From assembly GCA_021768245.1 (NCBI GenBank), contig JAETNO010000036.1:1-16248 (forward strand): a DNA stretch of 16,248 nt. Reading direction: 5' to 3'. The DNA comes from Bacteroidaceae bacterium (GTDB taxonomy: Bacteria; Bacteroidota; Bacteroidia; Bacteroidales; Muribaculaceae). The position numbers were made by a program, and so were the translations under genes. Of the stretch, positions 1 through 6,735 are shown in pieces. Every line of letters begins with the position of its first letter. Positions within the stretch are counted from its first letter, which is position 1. The notes beneath the pieces were generated by a model that ran no database searches, was not told where the DNA came from, and saw only the letters and a program-made list of their open reading frames with translations.

Positions 1-99
1 CTCGGCAGCCACGACCGTACCGCTGACGGTGCGGTTCTGGGCCGCACCCGAAAGCGACAGGGTAATCACTGCCACAAGTAGTAGAAACAGCTTTTTCAT
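1..99 (-). CDS. SusC/RagA-type TonB-dependent outer membrane receptor, N-terminal fragment (left)
   Basis: Only the first 33 codons lie in the window; the gene runs off the left edge. The start is the ATG read leftward from position 99. The peptide begins MKKLFLLLVAVITLSLSGAA, a Lys-Lys n-region and hydrophobic core with cleavage expected after SGAA, before Gln. It continues QNRTVSGTVVAAE, which matches the opening strand of the carboxypeptidase-regulatory-like domain (G-x-V) at the N-terminus of SusC/RagA proteins. These receptors import glycans or other large nutrients across the outer membrane with a SusD lipoprotein and TonB; no susD is visible here. The fragment is identical, base for base, to the one at the right edge in opposite orientation. 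Family assignment rests on the N-terminus only. Substrate cannot be inferred. Confidence 0.75.
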   Translation of the reverse strand, partial: MKKLFLLLVAVITLSLSGAAQNRTVSGTVVAAE

Positions 100-116
100 A
101 CCTAGTAGTTAAGTAA
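1..116. repeat. Left arm of 116-bp perfect inverted repeat
   Basis: Positions 1-116 are the exact reverse complement of 16133-16248. Identity stops abruptly at 117 (t here, g in the other arm). The arm covers 33 codons of a SusC-like gene plus 17 bp upstream of its ATG. Because the window edges fall inside the repeat, it may extend further on both outer sides. Identity at every synonymous position implies recent exchange or selection on the DNA itself. Confidence 0.97.
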
Positions 117-678
117 TACGAAATAGATTAAAGTATTGAAAAATAATAATGATTGTCGTTGAAACCAACAATTTCGAATTGCACTTCACTGTGAGATGGA
201 TGGCTTTCCGAATGAGTTGATGAGGGGAGGATGTTAAGAAATTATACCTATATTATACATGAGAAGGGAGATTTGGTTAATAATAGTCAGTGGCTTGCAC
301 GAATGTCTACTGAATGGAAAAAGATGGAAGAAAACAGTAAGGATTTTTCACAAATCTTCATCTATTCGGCTACAAAAGTAATACTTTTTGGGGAAAGTGT
401 TAATTGTTATTATGTAAAAAGATGTTAAATCATAATGTTAAAGGCGTCAAAATGGCATTTGTTGGCTAAATTTTATGACAAAATGAAAGAAAAACCGAGC
501 AAATATTTACAGTTGACCGCCAAAATATTGTTAAAAAGAGACAGGGAGTCAAGTAACTCTTAAAAATTAGTTTATAATAGAATTTTCAGAGTTATTTATA
601 GAATATACATATATAATATAGGGGACAATACAGATATGAAAATTTTTACAGATTTTCGTGAAAGATTTCATCCATTTG
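117..678. other. AT-rich intergenic region between left susC and the trp promoter
   Basis: About 560 bp without a convincing gene. A 65-codon open frame (231-428, plus) has no recognisable motif, and its composition matches the surrounding AT-rich DNA, so it is not called. Small imperfect palindromes occur at 638-657 (GAAAAT / ATTTTC) and 660-669 (GAAAGATTTC), just upstream of the trp promoter. They could be operator-like, but nothing ties them to a known regulator. No tRNA, IS end or CRISPR repeat is seen. Confidence 0.6.
138..168 (-). promoter_or_regulatory. Weak candidate promoter for the left susC
   Basis: Read on the minus strand there is TTG at 168-166, a 20-nt spacer, then TATTTTTC at 145-138. 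The Bacteroidetes consensus is TTG or TTTG, 19-21 nt, TAnnTTTG, so only the last base of the -7 box is off. Transcription would start near 131, about 30 nt before the ATG at 99. It lies outside the inverted repeat, so an inversion would carry it to the other susC. The region is AT-rich and the match is imperfect, hence the low confidence. Confidence 0.3.
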
Positions 679-710
679 TTTGTTTATAAAAAAAGATTGT
701 TATACTTTTG
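679..710 (+). promoter_or_regulatory. trp operon promoter (Bacteroidetes primary sigma type)
   Basis: TTTG at 679-682, a 20-nt spacer, and TACTTTTG at 703-710 fit the -33 and -7 elements of the Bacteroidetes housekeeping sigma factor (TAnnTTTG) exactly. Transcription is expected to start near 716-718, about 20 nt before the leader-peptide ATG at 738. That short distance is what a leader-peptide attenuator needs. Confidence 0.8.
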
Positions 711-737
711 CGACAGAATCAAACAAAAAGTCACCTG

Positions 738-800
738 ATGATTAATCTTATCAACAATAATAATTGGTGGCGCATCGGTAGGAAATATCGATGGCAATGA
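738..800 (+). CDS. trpL: trp operon leader peptide with tandem tryptophan codons
   Basis: This short frame encodes MINLINNNNWWRIGRKYRWQ, 20 residues with Trp at 10, 11 and 19. It begins about 20 nt after the predicted transcription start and ends upstream of a terminator hairpin in front of trpB. Three Trp codons in 20, two of them adjacent at 765-770, are far above expectation. The peptide is probably only a sensor: ribosomes pause at 765-770 when charged tRNA-Trp is scarce. A ribosome paused there would leave 783-795 free, whereas one that reaches the stop codon at 798-800 would cover it. That free segment is the antiterminator strand. It is too small for most gene finders. The sequence facts are direct; the regulatory role is inferred from known trp attenuation. 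Confidence 0.88.
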   Translation: MINLINNNNWWRIGRKYRWQ

Positions 801-872
801 TTCATGTTAAAACTCAAGGACAAGAACTGAACACATAAACTTACCGCTATAATACGGAGGCCATCGATATTT
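783..872 (+). promoter_or_regulatory. trp attenuator: antiterminator pairing
   Basis: Positions 783-795 (aaatatcgatggc) are perfectly complementary, over 13 bp, to 860-872 (gccatcgatattt). The second strand includes most of the 5' arm of the terminator at 856-867, so the two structures exclude each other. The upstream strand lies over the last codons of the leader peptide, Lys16 to the first base of the Gln20 codon. A ribosome finishing the peptide would mask it, and one stalled at the tandem Trp codons would not. Low tryptophan therefore favours read-through into trpB. Confidence 0.85.
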
Positions 873-892
873 TTTCGATGGCCTCCTTTCGT
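856..892 (+). terminator. trp attenuator: intrinsic terminator hairpin
   Basis: A 12-bp perfect stem pairs 856-867 (ggaggccatcga) with 875-886 (tcgatggcctcc) across a 7-nt loop, followed by tttcgtttat. The U-tract is interrupted by CG, so termination may be partial. The hairpin sits 38 bp before the trpB start. Its 3' arm shares tcgatggc with the leader segment 788-795, which is why the 5' arm can pair with either. Confidence 0.87.
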
Positions 893-924
893 TTATATCC
901 ATTCCCGAAACCAATAAAGAAATC

Positions 925-2112
925 ATGAATAAGTATCAATCACTTCTGCCAGTCGACGAAGATGGCTACTATGGCCGTTTCGGAGGCGCCTACATCCCGG
1001 AAATCCTTCAAAAAAACGTGGAGGAGCTTAAAAAAGCTTTCTACCGCTATGTCGATGATGATGAATTCAACGATGAGTTCGACCGTCTGCTGCGTGACTA
1101 TGTAGGCCGTCCCTCCCCTCTCTACCGCGCCGACCGTCTGAGCGAACACTATGGCACCAATATCTATCTAAAGCGCGAAGACCTCAACCACACCGGGGCA
1201 CATAAAATCAACAATGCCATAGGGTCGGCCCTGCTTGCCAAGCGCATGGGGAAACGCCGCATCATAGCTGAAACCGGAGCCGGGCAGCACGGCGTGGCAA
1301 CGGCTACCGTCTGCGCGCTTATGGGCATGGAGTGTGTGGTCTATATGGGCGCGACCGACGTGGAAAGGCAGCAGCCAAATGTGGAGCGCATGAGGATGCT
1401 CGGGGCAAGGGTGGAACCCGTGCGCTCCGGCAACATGACACTCAAGGACGCAACCAACGAGGCCATCCGCGACTGGTGCCGCAATCCCGACAGCTTCTAT
1501 ATAATAGGCAGTACGGTAGGCCCGCATCCCTATCCCGAGATGGTAGCCCATTTCCAGTCGGTCATAAGCAAGGAAATCCGTAGCCAGCTCCTATGTCAGA
1601 TAGGACGCGAGACTCCTGACTACGTCGTGGCCTGCGTGGGAGGCGGGAGCAACGCCGCAGGGGCTTTCTACCATTTCATAAATGAGACGGGAGTCAGGCT
1701 TATCGCTGCCGAAGCAGCGGGAAAAGGAGTGGACAGCGGTGAGACCGCCGCTACAATCCATGTAGGGAGCGAGGGTATTATACACGGTGCGCGCACTCTT
1801 GTGATGCAGACGGCTGACGGGCAGATTGTGGAGCCTTACAGTATCTCGGCGGGTCTTGACTATCCCGGCATAGGGCCACTCCATGCTTTCCTTGCCTCTT
1901 CGGGCCGAGCCGAGGTGATGGCCGTGACGGACTCGGAGGCTTTGGACGCGGCAATGAAACTCACGCGCAGCGAAGGGATAATTCCCGCTCTCGAAAGCGC
2001 CCATGCCCTCGCCATCCTCGACAAACGCCGTTTCAAGCGCGATGAGGTGGTGGTGGTCAACGTGTCGGGGCGCGGAGACAAGGACCTTCAGACATATCTC
2101 AGATATGTCTGA
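925..2112 (+). CDS. trpB: Tryptophan synthase beta chain
   Basis: Last step of tryptophan synthesis: a PLP enzyme that joins indole, channelled from the alpha subunit, with L-serine. It is 395 residues long, the normal family length. The PLP lysine is Lys94 in HTGAHKIN. Glu116 in ETGAGQHG corresponds to the catalytic glutamate. The phosphate of PLP is bound by VGGGSNAAG around 238-246, and Ser381 in NVSGRGDKD is the residue near the pyridine nitrogen. The partner trpA is the last gene of the same operon, so this is the standard TrpB1 type. It is the first gene after the attenuator, an order (B-E-G-D-C-F-A) typical of Bacteroidales. No strong Shine-Dalgarno site precedes the ATG, as usual in this phylum. 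Confidence 0.98.
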   Translation: MNKYQSLLPVDEDGYYGRFGGAYIPEILQKNVEELKKAFYRYVDDDEFNDEFDRLLRDYVGRPSPLYRADRLSEHYGTNIYLKREDLNHTGAHKINNAIGSALLAKRMGKRRIIAETGAGQHGVATATVCALMGMECVVYMGATDVERQQPNVERMRMLGARVEPVRSGNMTLKDATNEAIRDWCRNPDSFYIIGSTVGPHPYPEMVAHFQSVISKEIRSQLLCQIGRETPDYVVACVGGGSNAAGAFYHFINETGVRLIAAEAAGKGVDSGETAATIHVGSEGIIHGARTLVMQTADGQIVEPYSISAGLDYPGIGPLHAFLASSGRAEVMAVTDSEALDAAMKLTRSEGIIPALESAHALAILDKRRFKRDEVVVVNVSGRGDKDLQTYLRYV

Positions 2113-2214
2113 GAGTAGTGAGTTTTGAGTCTTAAGGGTCGAGTTTTTTACATAAGCACATATGCATTTACAATTATATCAAATTATTATTACCGCATAT
2201 ATACACATATATAT

Positions 2215-2240
2215 TTAGATAAGATATACTTAGATAAGAT
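2215..2240 (+). repeat. Two direct copies of an 11-bp unit abutting the trpE start
   Basis: TTAGATAAGAT occurs at 2215-2225 and again at 2230-2240, separated by atac. The second copy contains the first two bases of the trpE ATG (2239-2241). It lies in the 126-bp AT-rich trpB-trpE gap, the widest gap in the operon. No TAnnTTTG box with a correctly spaced TTG is seen there. The 15-bp period could allow copy-number change, altering the spacing upstream of the start codon. Confidence 0.75.
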
Positions 2241-3639
2241 GAAAAGGATTATACAACATACATTGACCGTGGCGGCTGACCTGGAGACGCCGGTCGGGAT
2301 TTATCTGAAAGTGCGTGACCTCTATCCACAGTCAGCTTTGCTTGAAAGCAGCGACTATCATGCTTCGCAAAACGCGGTATCGTTTATCGGTGTCAATCCT
2401 ATCGGAGGATTCAAGGTGGAGGACGGGGTGATTACCTTGACCTACCCCTGCGGAGAGACGGTGAGAATAAATACGGCGGAGGGGGCCGACGTGGTCAGTG
2501 AACTGAGGGACTACATCGGAAGTTTCGAAATCGACGGGGACTGCTCAATAGCCAACGGACTGCTCGGATACACAGCCTATGACGCCGTGCGATATTTCGA
2601 GAGAGTTGATGTCACCAAACGCGAGGAACGGTTCAAAAACATTCCAGACATCCACTATCTGCTCTATCGTTTCCTGATAGAGGTGGACCACTACCGCAAC
2701 GAAATGACAATCGTGGAGAACTGTCCCGAAGGTGAAGACAGCACTATGGATGAATTGCTCGCCGTGCTCCACAATAATAATATGGCTCAATATCCTTTCT
2801 TGGCAGCCGACGACCTAGAGTCGAGTATGAGCGATGAGGACTTTATCAGGATAGTGGAAAGGTGCATAGCCCACGCGAAACGGGGCGACGTGTTTCAGAT
2901 AGTGCCCTCCAGGAGGTTTTCCCGGAGTTTCAGGGGCGATGAATTCAATGTTTACCGCGCATTGCGCTGCATCAATCCCTCTCCCTATCTGTTTTATTTC
3001 GACTTCGGTAATTTCCGCGTGTTCGGGTCGTCACCCGAGACACATCTACGCATAAAAGGCGACAGTGCCTATATCGACCCTATCGCAGGCACTTTCCGGC
3101 GCACGGGCGACGAGGAGCGCGACCATGAGCTTGCCAAGGCACTTCTTGCCGATGAAAAGGAAAATGCGGAACATATAATGCTCGTGGATCTCGCCCGCAA
3201 CGACCTCAGCCGGAGCGGTGGCCATGTGGAAATTGAGTTTCTGAAACAGATACAGTATTATTCCCATGTAATCCACATGGTCTCGCGCGTAAGAGCCCAT
3301 CTGCCAAAGGATGCCGACCATTACCGACTGTTTGCCGACACCTTCCCGGCAGGAACCCTCAGCGGAGCGCCAAAAGTAAGGGCCATGCAGATTATCGATG
3401 AACTTGAGCCTCACAGCCGCCTACTCTATGGCGGATGTATCGGCTATCTTGGTTTCAACGGCGACCTTAACCAGGCCATAACCATCAGAAGTTTCCTCAG
3501 CTACGGCAACAGGCTCTATTCCCAGGCCGGTGCCGGCATTGTGGCCCGTTCGGTGGCGGAGAGCGAATTGCAGGAGACGCGCAACAAGCTCGGCGCGCTG
3601 AGCAAGGCAATCAGCTATGCCGAGACTTTAGTAAGATAG
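2239..3639 (+). CDS. trpE: Anthranilate synthase component I
   Basis: Converts chorismate plus glutamine-derived ammonia (from TrpG) to anthranilate, the first committed step. The chosen ATG at 2239 gives 466 residues, normal for the family. The frame stays open upstream to a TTG at 2125, but that stretch is AT-rich, low-complexity and unlike TrpE. The N-terminal LLES motif (34-37, in SALLESSDYHAS) is the tryptophan feedback-binding site, so allosteric inhibition should be intact. The chorismate-binding domain spans roughly 200-460. It includes GDVFQIVPSRR near 215, DPIAGTFRRTGD, LVDLARNDLSR, FPAGTLSGAPK at 369-379 and the C-terminal GAGIVARS. PabB and isochorismate synthase are relatives, but the trp context and LLES motif settle the call. 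It is 30 bp upstream of trpG. Confidence 0.97.
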   Translation: MKRIIQHTLTVAADLETPVGIYLKVRDLYPQSALLESSDYHASQNAVSFIGVNPIGGFKVEDGVITLTYPCGETVRINTAEGADVVSELRDYIGSFEIDGDCSIANGLLGYTAYDAVRYFERVDVTKREERFKNIPDIHYLLYRFLIEVDHYRNEMTIVENCPEGEDSTMDELLAVLHNNNMAQYPFLAADDLESSMSDEDFIRIVERCIAHAKRGDVFQIVPSRRFSRSFRGDEFNVYRALRCINPSPYLFYFDFGNFRVFGSSPETHLRIKGDSAYIDPIAGTFRRTGDEERDHELAKALLADEKENAEHIMLVDLARNDLSRSGGHVEIEFLKQIQYYSHVIHMVSRVRAHLPKDADHYRLFADTFPAGTLSGAPKVRAMQIIDELEPHSRLLYGGCIGYLGFNGDLNQAITIRSFLSYGNRLYSQAGAGIVARSVAESELQETRNKLGALSKAISYAETLVR

Positions 3640-3669
3640 ACAATCTCTCACTTCCAAAACGCTACGACT

Positions 3670-4233
3670 ATGAAACTGTTGATATTTGACAACTACGACT
3701 CCTTTACATATAATATAGCCCACGCAGTCAGGGAACTCGGTGTGGCGCCTACGGTAAAGCGCAACAACATGATAGACATCGAGGAGATTGCCGATTACGA
3801 CAAAATCATCATTTCTCCCGGTCCGGGCATCCCGTCGGAGGCCGGAATATTACCGCAACTTCTGGAACGCTATGCCACGTCAAAGCCGATTTTAGGCGTA
3901 TGTCTCGGACATCAGGCCATCGGCGAACGTTTCGGAGCGAGGCTGAAGAATCTGAGCGAGGTGTTCCACGGAGTAAAGTCAAAGACTGACATCATTGTGG
4001 ATGATTATATTTTTCGAGGTCTCCCACGTAACATCGAAGTCGGACGCTATCATTCGTGGGTCATTGACCGGGATGGATTACCCGACGAACTCGAGGTGAC
4101 AGCGATAAGCCCCGACGGGGAAATAATGGCTGTCAGACACAAGACATATGACATCCGCGGAGTACAGTTCCATCCCGAATCGATTTTGACTCCTTTCGGA
4201 ATCGAGATTATCCGCAACTGGCTAAATCATTGA
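3670..4233 (+). CDS. trpG: Anthranilate synthase component II, glutamine amidotransferase
   Basis: Class I glutamine amidotransferase subunit that supplies ammonia to TrpE. At 187 residues it is a stand-alone TrpG, not fused to TrpD as in enterobacteria. The catalytic triad is Cys78 in GVCLGHQ, His168 and Glu170 in QFHPES. The oxyanion-region motif SPGPG is at 49-53, and the N-terminal FDNYDSFTYN is typical. In some bacteria the same subunit also serves PabB in folate synthesis; the window does not show whether that holds here. The ATG follows trpE by 30 bp and the next gene starts 38 bp after its stop. Confidence 0.97.
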   Translation: MKLLIFDNYDSFTYNIAHAVRELGVAPTVKRNNMIDIEEIADYDKIIISPGPGIPSEAGILPQLLERYATSKPILGVCLGHQAIGERFGARLKNLSEVFHGVKSKTDIIVDDYIFRGLPRNIEVGRYHSWVIDRDGLPDELEVTAISPDGEIMAVRHKTYDIRGVQFHPESILTPFGIEIIRNWLNH

Positions 4234-4271
4234 ACCCAGCAAAAATAAAACATACCATAATCCGGACAACA

Positions 4272-5267
4272 ATGAAAAATCTATTATATAAAATGTTCGA
4301 GCACCGGAATCTCAGCCGGCAAGAGGCGCGCGAGGTGCTCCTGAACATAGCCGACGGCAGATATAACGACGCACAGTTAGCCGCCTTCATGACCGTCTTC
4401 CTCATGCGCAGCATCACTATTGATGAACTGACCGGGTTCCGCGACGCGCTGCTCGAACGGCGCCTCCCCGTTGATTTCGGCGATGTGAAAGCTATTGACA
4501 TCGTCGGGACGGGAGGCGACGGTAAAAACACCTTCAATATTTCTACCGCAGCATGTTTCGTCGTGGCTGGCGCGGGACATAAGGTGGTGAAACACGGCAA
4601 TTACGGGGCAAGCTCCGTATCAGGGGCAAGCAACGTGCTCGAACATCACGGTGTCCGCTTCATATCTGACATTGACCGTCTCAAACATTCGCTCGACTAC
4701 AGTGGCGTGAGCTATCTCCATGCACCGTTTTTCAGCCCTGCGCTAAAGAGTGTAGCCCCCGTGAGAAAAGCTTTGGCAGTGAGAAATTTTTTCAATATGC
4801 TCGGCCCGCTCGTCAATCCCACCCTGCCAAAGTATCAGCTACTTGGGGTCTATAACCTGAAACTAATGAGACTCTACAACTATATCGCCCAAAGTGAAGG
4901 CATCAACTGCACCGTTGTCCATTCACTTGACGGCTACGACGAGGTCTCGCTCACTTCTCCGTTTAAGGTCGTATCGGGAACAGGCGACAAAGTATATCAC
5001 CCTTCTGATATCGGCATGGCAAAAGCCGGGGAGAATGAGCTGTGGGGTGGAGAAACCATAGCTGACGCCGCCGTGATTTTCGACAAGGTGCTTTCCGGGG
5101 AGGGTTCGGAAGCACAGGAAAATTGCGTAGTGGCCAATGCCGCGTTTGCAATAACCACTCTCGAACCGGACAAGGAGTTCACCGACGCCATCAGCGAATC
5201 CCGCGAGAGCATCCATTCCGGACGAGCGATGAAAGCGTTTAAAAGGTTTGTTGAAGTTAACAATTAG
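4272..5267 (+). CDS. trpD: Anthranilate phosphoribosyltransferase
   Basis: Transfers the phosphoribosyl group of PRPP to anthranilate. From the ATG at 4272 the protein has 331 residues, the usual size. The frame extends back to a TTG overlapping the trpG stop, but those 14 extra codons do not resemble the family. The PRPP-pyrophosphate loop is GTGGDGKNTFNIST (79-92). The anthranilate/PRPP motif is KHGNYGASSVSGASN (107-121), with Tyr where many enterobacterial enzymes have Arg after KHGN. LDGYDEVS in the C-terminal half supplies the Asp-Glu metal-binding pair. It is separate from trpG, as expected in Bacteroidetes. Confidence 0.97.
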   Translation: MKNLLYKMFEHRNLSRQEAREVLLNIADGRYNDAQLAAFMTVFLMRSITIDELTGFRDALLERRLPVDFGDVKAIDIVGTGGDGKNTFNISTAACFVVAGAGHKVVKHGNYGASSVSGASNVLEHHGVRFISDIDRLKHSLDYSGVSYLHAPFFSPALKSVAPVRKALAVRNFFNMLGPLVNPTLPKYQLLGVYNLKLMRLYNYIAQSEGINCTVVHSLDGYDEVSLTSPFKVVSGTGDKVYHPSDIGMAKAGENELWGGETIADAAVIFDKVLSGEGSEAQENCVVANAAFAITTLEPDKEFTDAISESRESIHSGRAMKAFKRFVEVNN

Positions 5268-5276
5268 TCCGAGGAT

Positions 5277-6050
5277 ATGGAAAGTATATTAAAAAGAATC
5301 ATCAACGTAAAAAAGCGTGAAGTCGAAGCCATGACCGGCATATATGACAGGTATTTTAAGGCAGGACCCTTCCGCGATACAGTTTCAATGAAACAGTCAC
5401 TGCTTGAAAGCCCTACAGGCATCATAGCCGAGTTCAAACGACGCTCACCGTCAAAAGGCGAAATCCATCCGATGGCGGAAGTCGCCGAGATTATCCCTGC
5501 ATATGAAGATAATGGAGCGGCTGCCTGCTCAGTGCTTACCGATACCGTCTTTTTCGGAGGAGCGCTCACGGACCTTGCGATTGCCCGCAATGTCAGCAAT
5601 CTCCCGCTTCTGAGGAAAGATTTCATTGTGTCACGGACTCAGATTGACGAAGCCCGGCTTTTCGGGGCTGACGCCATATTGCTTATTGCTGCGGCCCTAA
5701 GTAAAAAAGACGTTGAAAATTTCACGGATTACGCCCATGAACTCGGGCTTGAAGTATTGTTTGAAGTCCATAATGCTGAAGAACTCGATAAATTCTATCC
5801 CGCAATAGATATGGTCGGCGTCAATAATCGCGACTTATCCACATTCGCCACCGACCCGCAGCTGTCGGCACGGATTGCTACGCTGCTGCCATCGGAGGTC
5901 GTGAAAGTGGCGGAAAGCGGTCTGACATCCATTGACGAAGTGATAAAACTGCGTAAGATGGGCTATAGCGGTTTTCTTATCGGAGAGACATTTATGAAGA
6001 CATCCAGACCAGGAGAAACACTTAAAAATTTTATAGATGGGACATTATGA
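5277..6050 (+). CDS. trpC: Indole-3-glycerol phosphate synthase
   Basis: TIM-barrel enzyme that decarboxylates and cyclises CdRP to indole-3-glycerol phosphate. It has 257 residues and is not fused to TrpF. Expected catalytic residues are present: Glu52 and Lys54 in AEFKRRSPSKG, Lys114 in LLRKDF, Glu163 in LFEVHN, Asn184 in GVNNRDL and Glu213-Ser214 in VAESG. The phosphate-binding end GFLIGETFMK is at 232-241. The start lies 9 bp after trpD. The last 14 bases overlap the trpF frame if trpF begins at 6037, suggesting translational coupling. Confidence 0.97.
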   Translation: MESILKRIINVKKREVEAMTGIYDRYFKAGPFRDTVSMKQSLLESPTGIIAEFKRRSPSKGEIHPMAEVAEIIPAYEDNGAAACSVLTDTVFFGGALTDLAIARNVSNLPLLRKDFIVSRTQIDEARLFGADAILLIAAALSKKDVENFTDYAHELGLEVLFEVHNAEELDKFYPAIDMVGVNNRDLSTFATDPQLSARIATLLPSEVVKVAESGLTSIDEVIKLRKMGYSGFLIGETFMKTSRPGETLKNFIDGTL

Positions 6051-6735
6051 CACACAGCGCCACAGCGACCGCATGATAAAGGTCTGTGGCATGGCCGACC
6101 CTAAGAACATCGAGAGCGTGGCACGGCTCACCCCGATGCTTATGGGTTTCATATTTTACGAAAAATCTCCACGCTATGCAGGAAATCTCCCTGTGGAATC
6201 CGTAAAATCGTTGCCTGACTATATCTATCCCGTAGGCCTCTTCGTGGATTCCGATATCGACCACATTATTAATATATGTGACAAATACGGCATAAGAATC
6301 GTACAGCTTCACGGCGACGAATCTCCCGCTCTGTGTGGCGAGCTTAAAGCACGGGGCTTCACAGTGATGAAAGCTTTCGGAATCGATAGCGAAACTGACT
6401 GGTCGGAAATAGAACCATATGAGGAGGTGACAGACCTTTATGTGTTCGACACGAAAACTTCCTCAAAAGGTGGCAGCGGCATGAAATTCGACTGGTCATT
6501 GCTTGACAATTATCCCCTCTCCAACCCATATCTGATCAGTGGCGGTATCGGTCCTGATGATATCGACGCCATCATCAAGGCTATGAATCCAAAGATGGCA
6601 GGCGTAGACATCAACAGCCGTTTTGAAAGCGCGCCCGGCATAAAAGACATTAAAAAACTCACACATTTCATCCTTTCACTCCGTAAATACAATGAAGACG
6701 AATCGTTTACAATCCCTTTTTGGACAAAAAAATAA
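6037..6735 (+). CDS. trpF: Phosphoribosylanthranilate isomerase
   Basis: Amadori isomerisation of PRA to CdRP, the step between TrpD and TrpC. Catalytic residues are Cys17 in IKVCGM and Asp138 in VFDTKTSSKGGSG. VQLHGDES (89-96), SGGIGPDD and GVDINSRFE complete the TIM-barrel phosphate and substrate sites. Two starts are plausible. The ATG at 6037 overlaps trpC by 14 bp and gives 232 residues. The ATG at 6073 begins directly with MIKVCGM, gives 220 residues, and is closer to the usual family N-terminus. The longer form is listed, but the shorter one may be the true product. The 3' end overlaps trpA by 44 bp, so the C-terminal ~15 residues form a tail beyond the conserved fold. Confidence 0.93.
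   Translation: MGHYDTQRHSDRMIKVCGMADPKNIESVARLTPMLMGFIFYEKSPRYAGNLPVESVKSLPDYIYPVGLFVDSDIDHIINICDKYGIRIVQLHGDESPALCGELKARGFTVMKAFGIDSETDWSEIEPYEEVTDLYVFDTKTSSKGGSGMKFDWSLLDNYPLSNPYLISGGIGPDDIDAIIKAMNPKMAGVDINSRFESAPGIKDIKKLTHFILSLRKYNEDESFTIPFWTKK

Noticed and set aside
373..380. Minus-strand TACTTTTG as a promoter for the left susC
   Set aside because: No TTG or TTTG at the correct distance, and it would leave a leader of about 270 nt; the weaker box at 138-145 has correct spacing and position.
231..428. 65-codon open frame in the left intergenic region
   Set aside because: No recognisable motif or membrane segment; composition matches the surrounding AT-rich non-coding DNA; no recognisable promoter found upstream. 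Treated as a chance frame.
636..689. 17-codon open frame starting at ATG 636 as a possible leader peptide
   Set aside because: It overlaps the -33 box of the trp promoter, so it would not be on the trp transcript, and it has no Trp codon. The frame at 738-800 is the credible leader.
1168..1551. Long antisense frames within trpB and other genes
   Set aside because: They are shadows of strongly conserved enzyme-coding frames on the other strand and encode nothing recognisable.
2125..2238. N-terminal extension of TrpE from a TTG codon
   Set aside because: The extra 38 residues are low-complexity, encoded by AT-rich DNA, and lie outside the family's normal N-terminus; the ATG at 2239 gives the expected length and start.
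4230..4271. Upstream TTG start for TrpD overlapping the trpG stop
   Set aside because: The 14 added residues do not resemble TrpD; the ATG at 4272 gives the usual MKxLLxK opening and 331-residue length.
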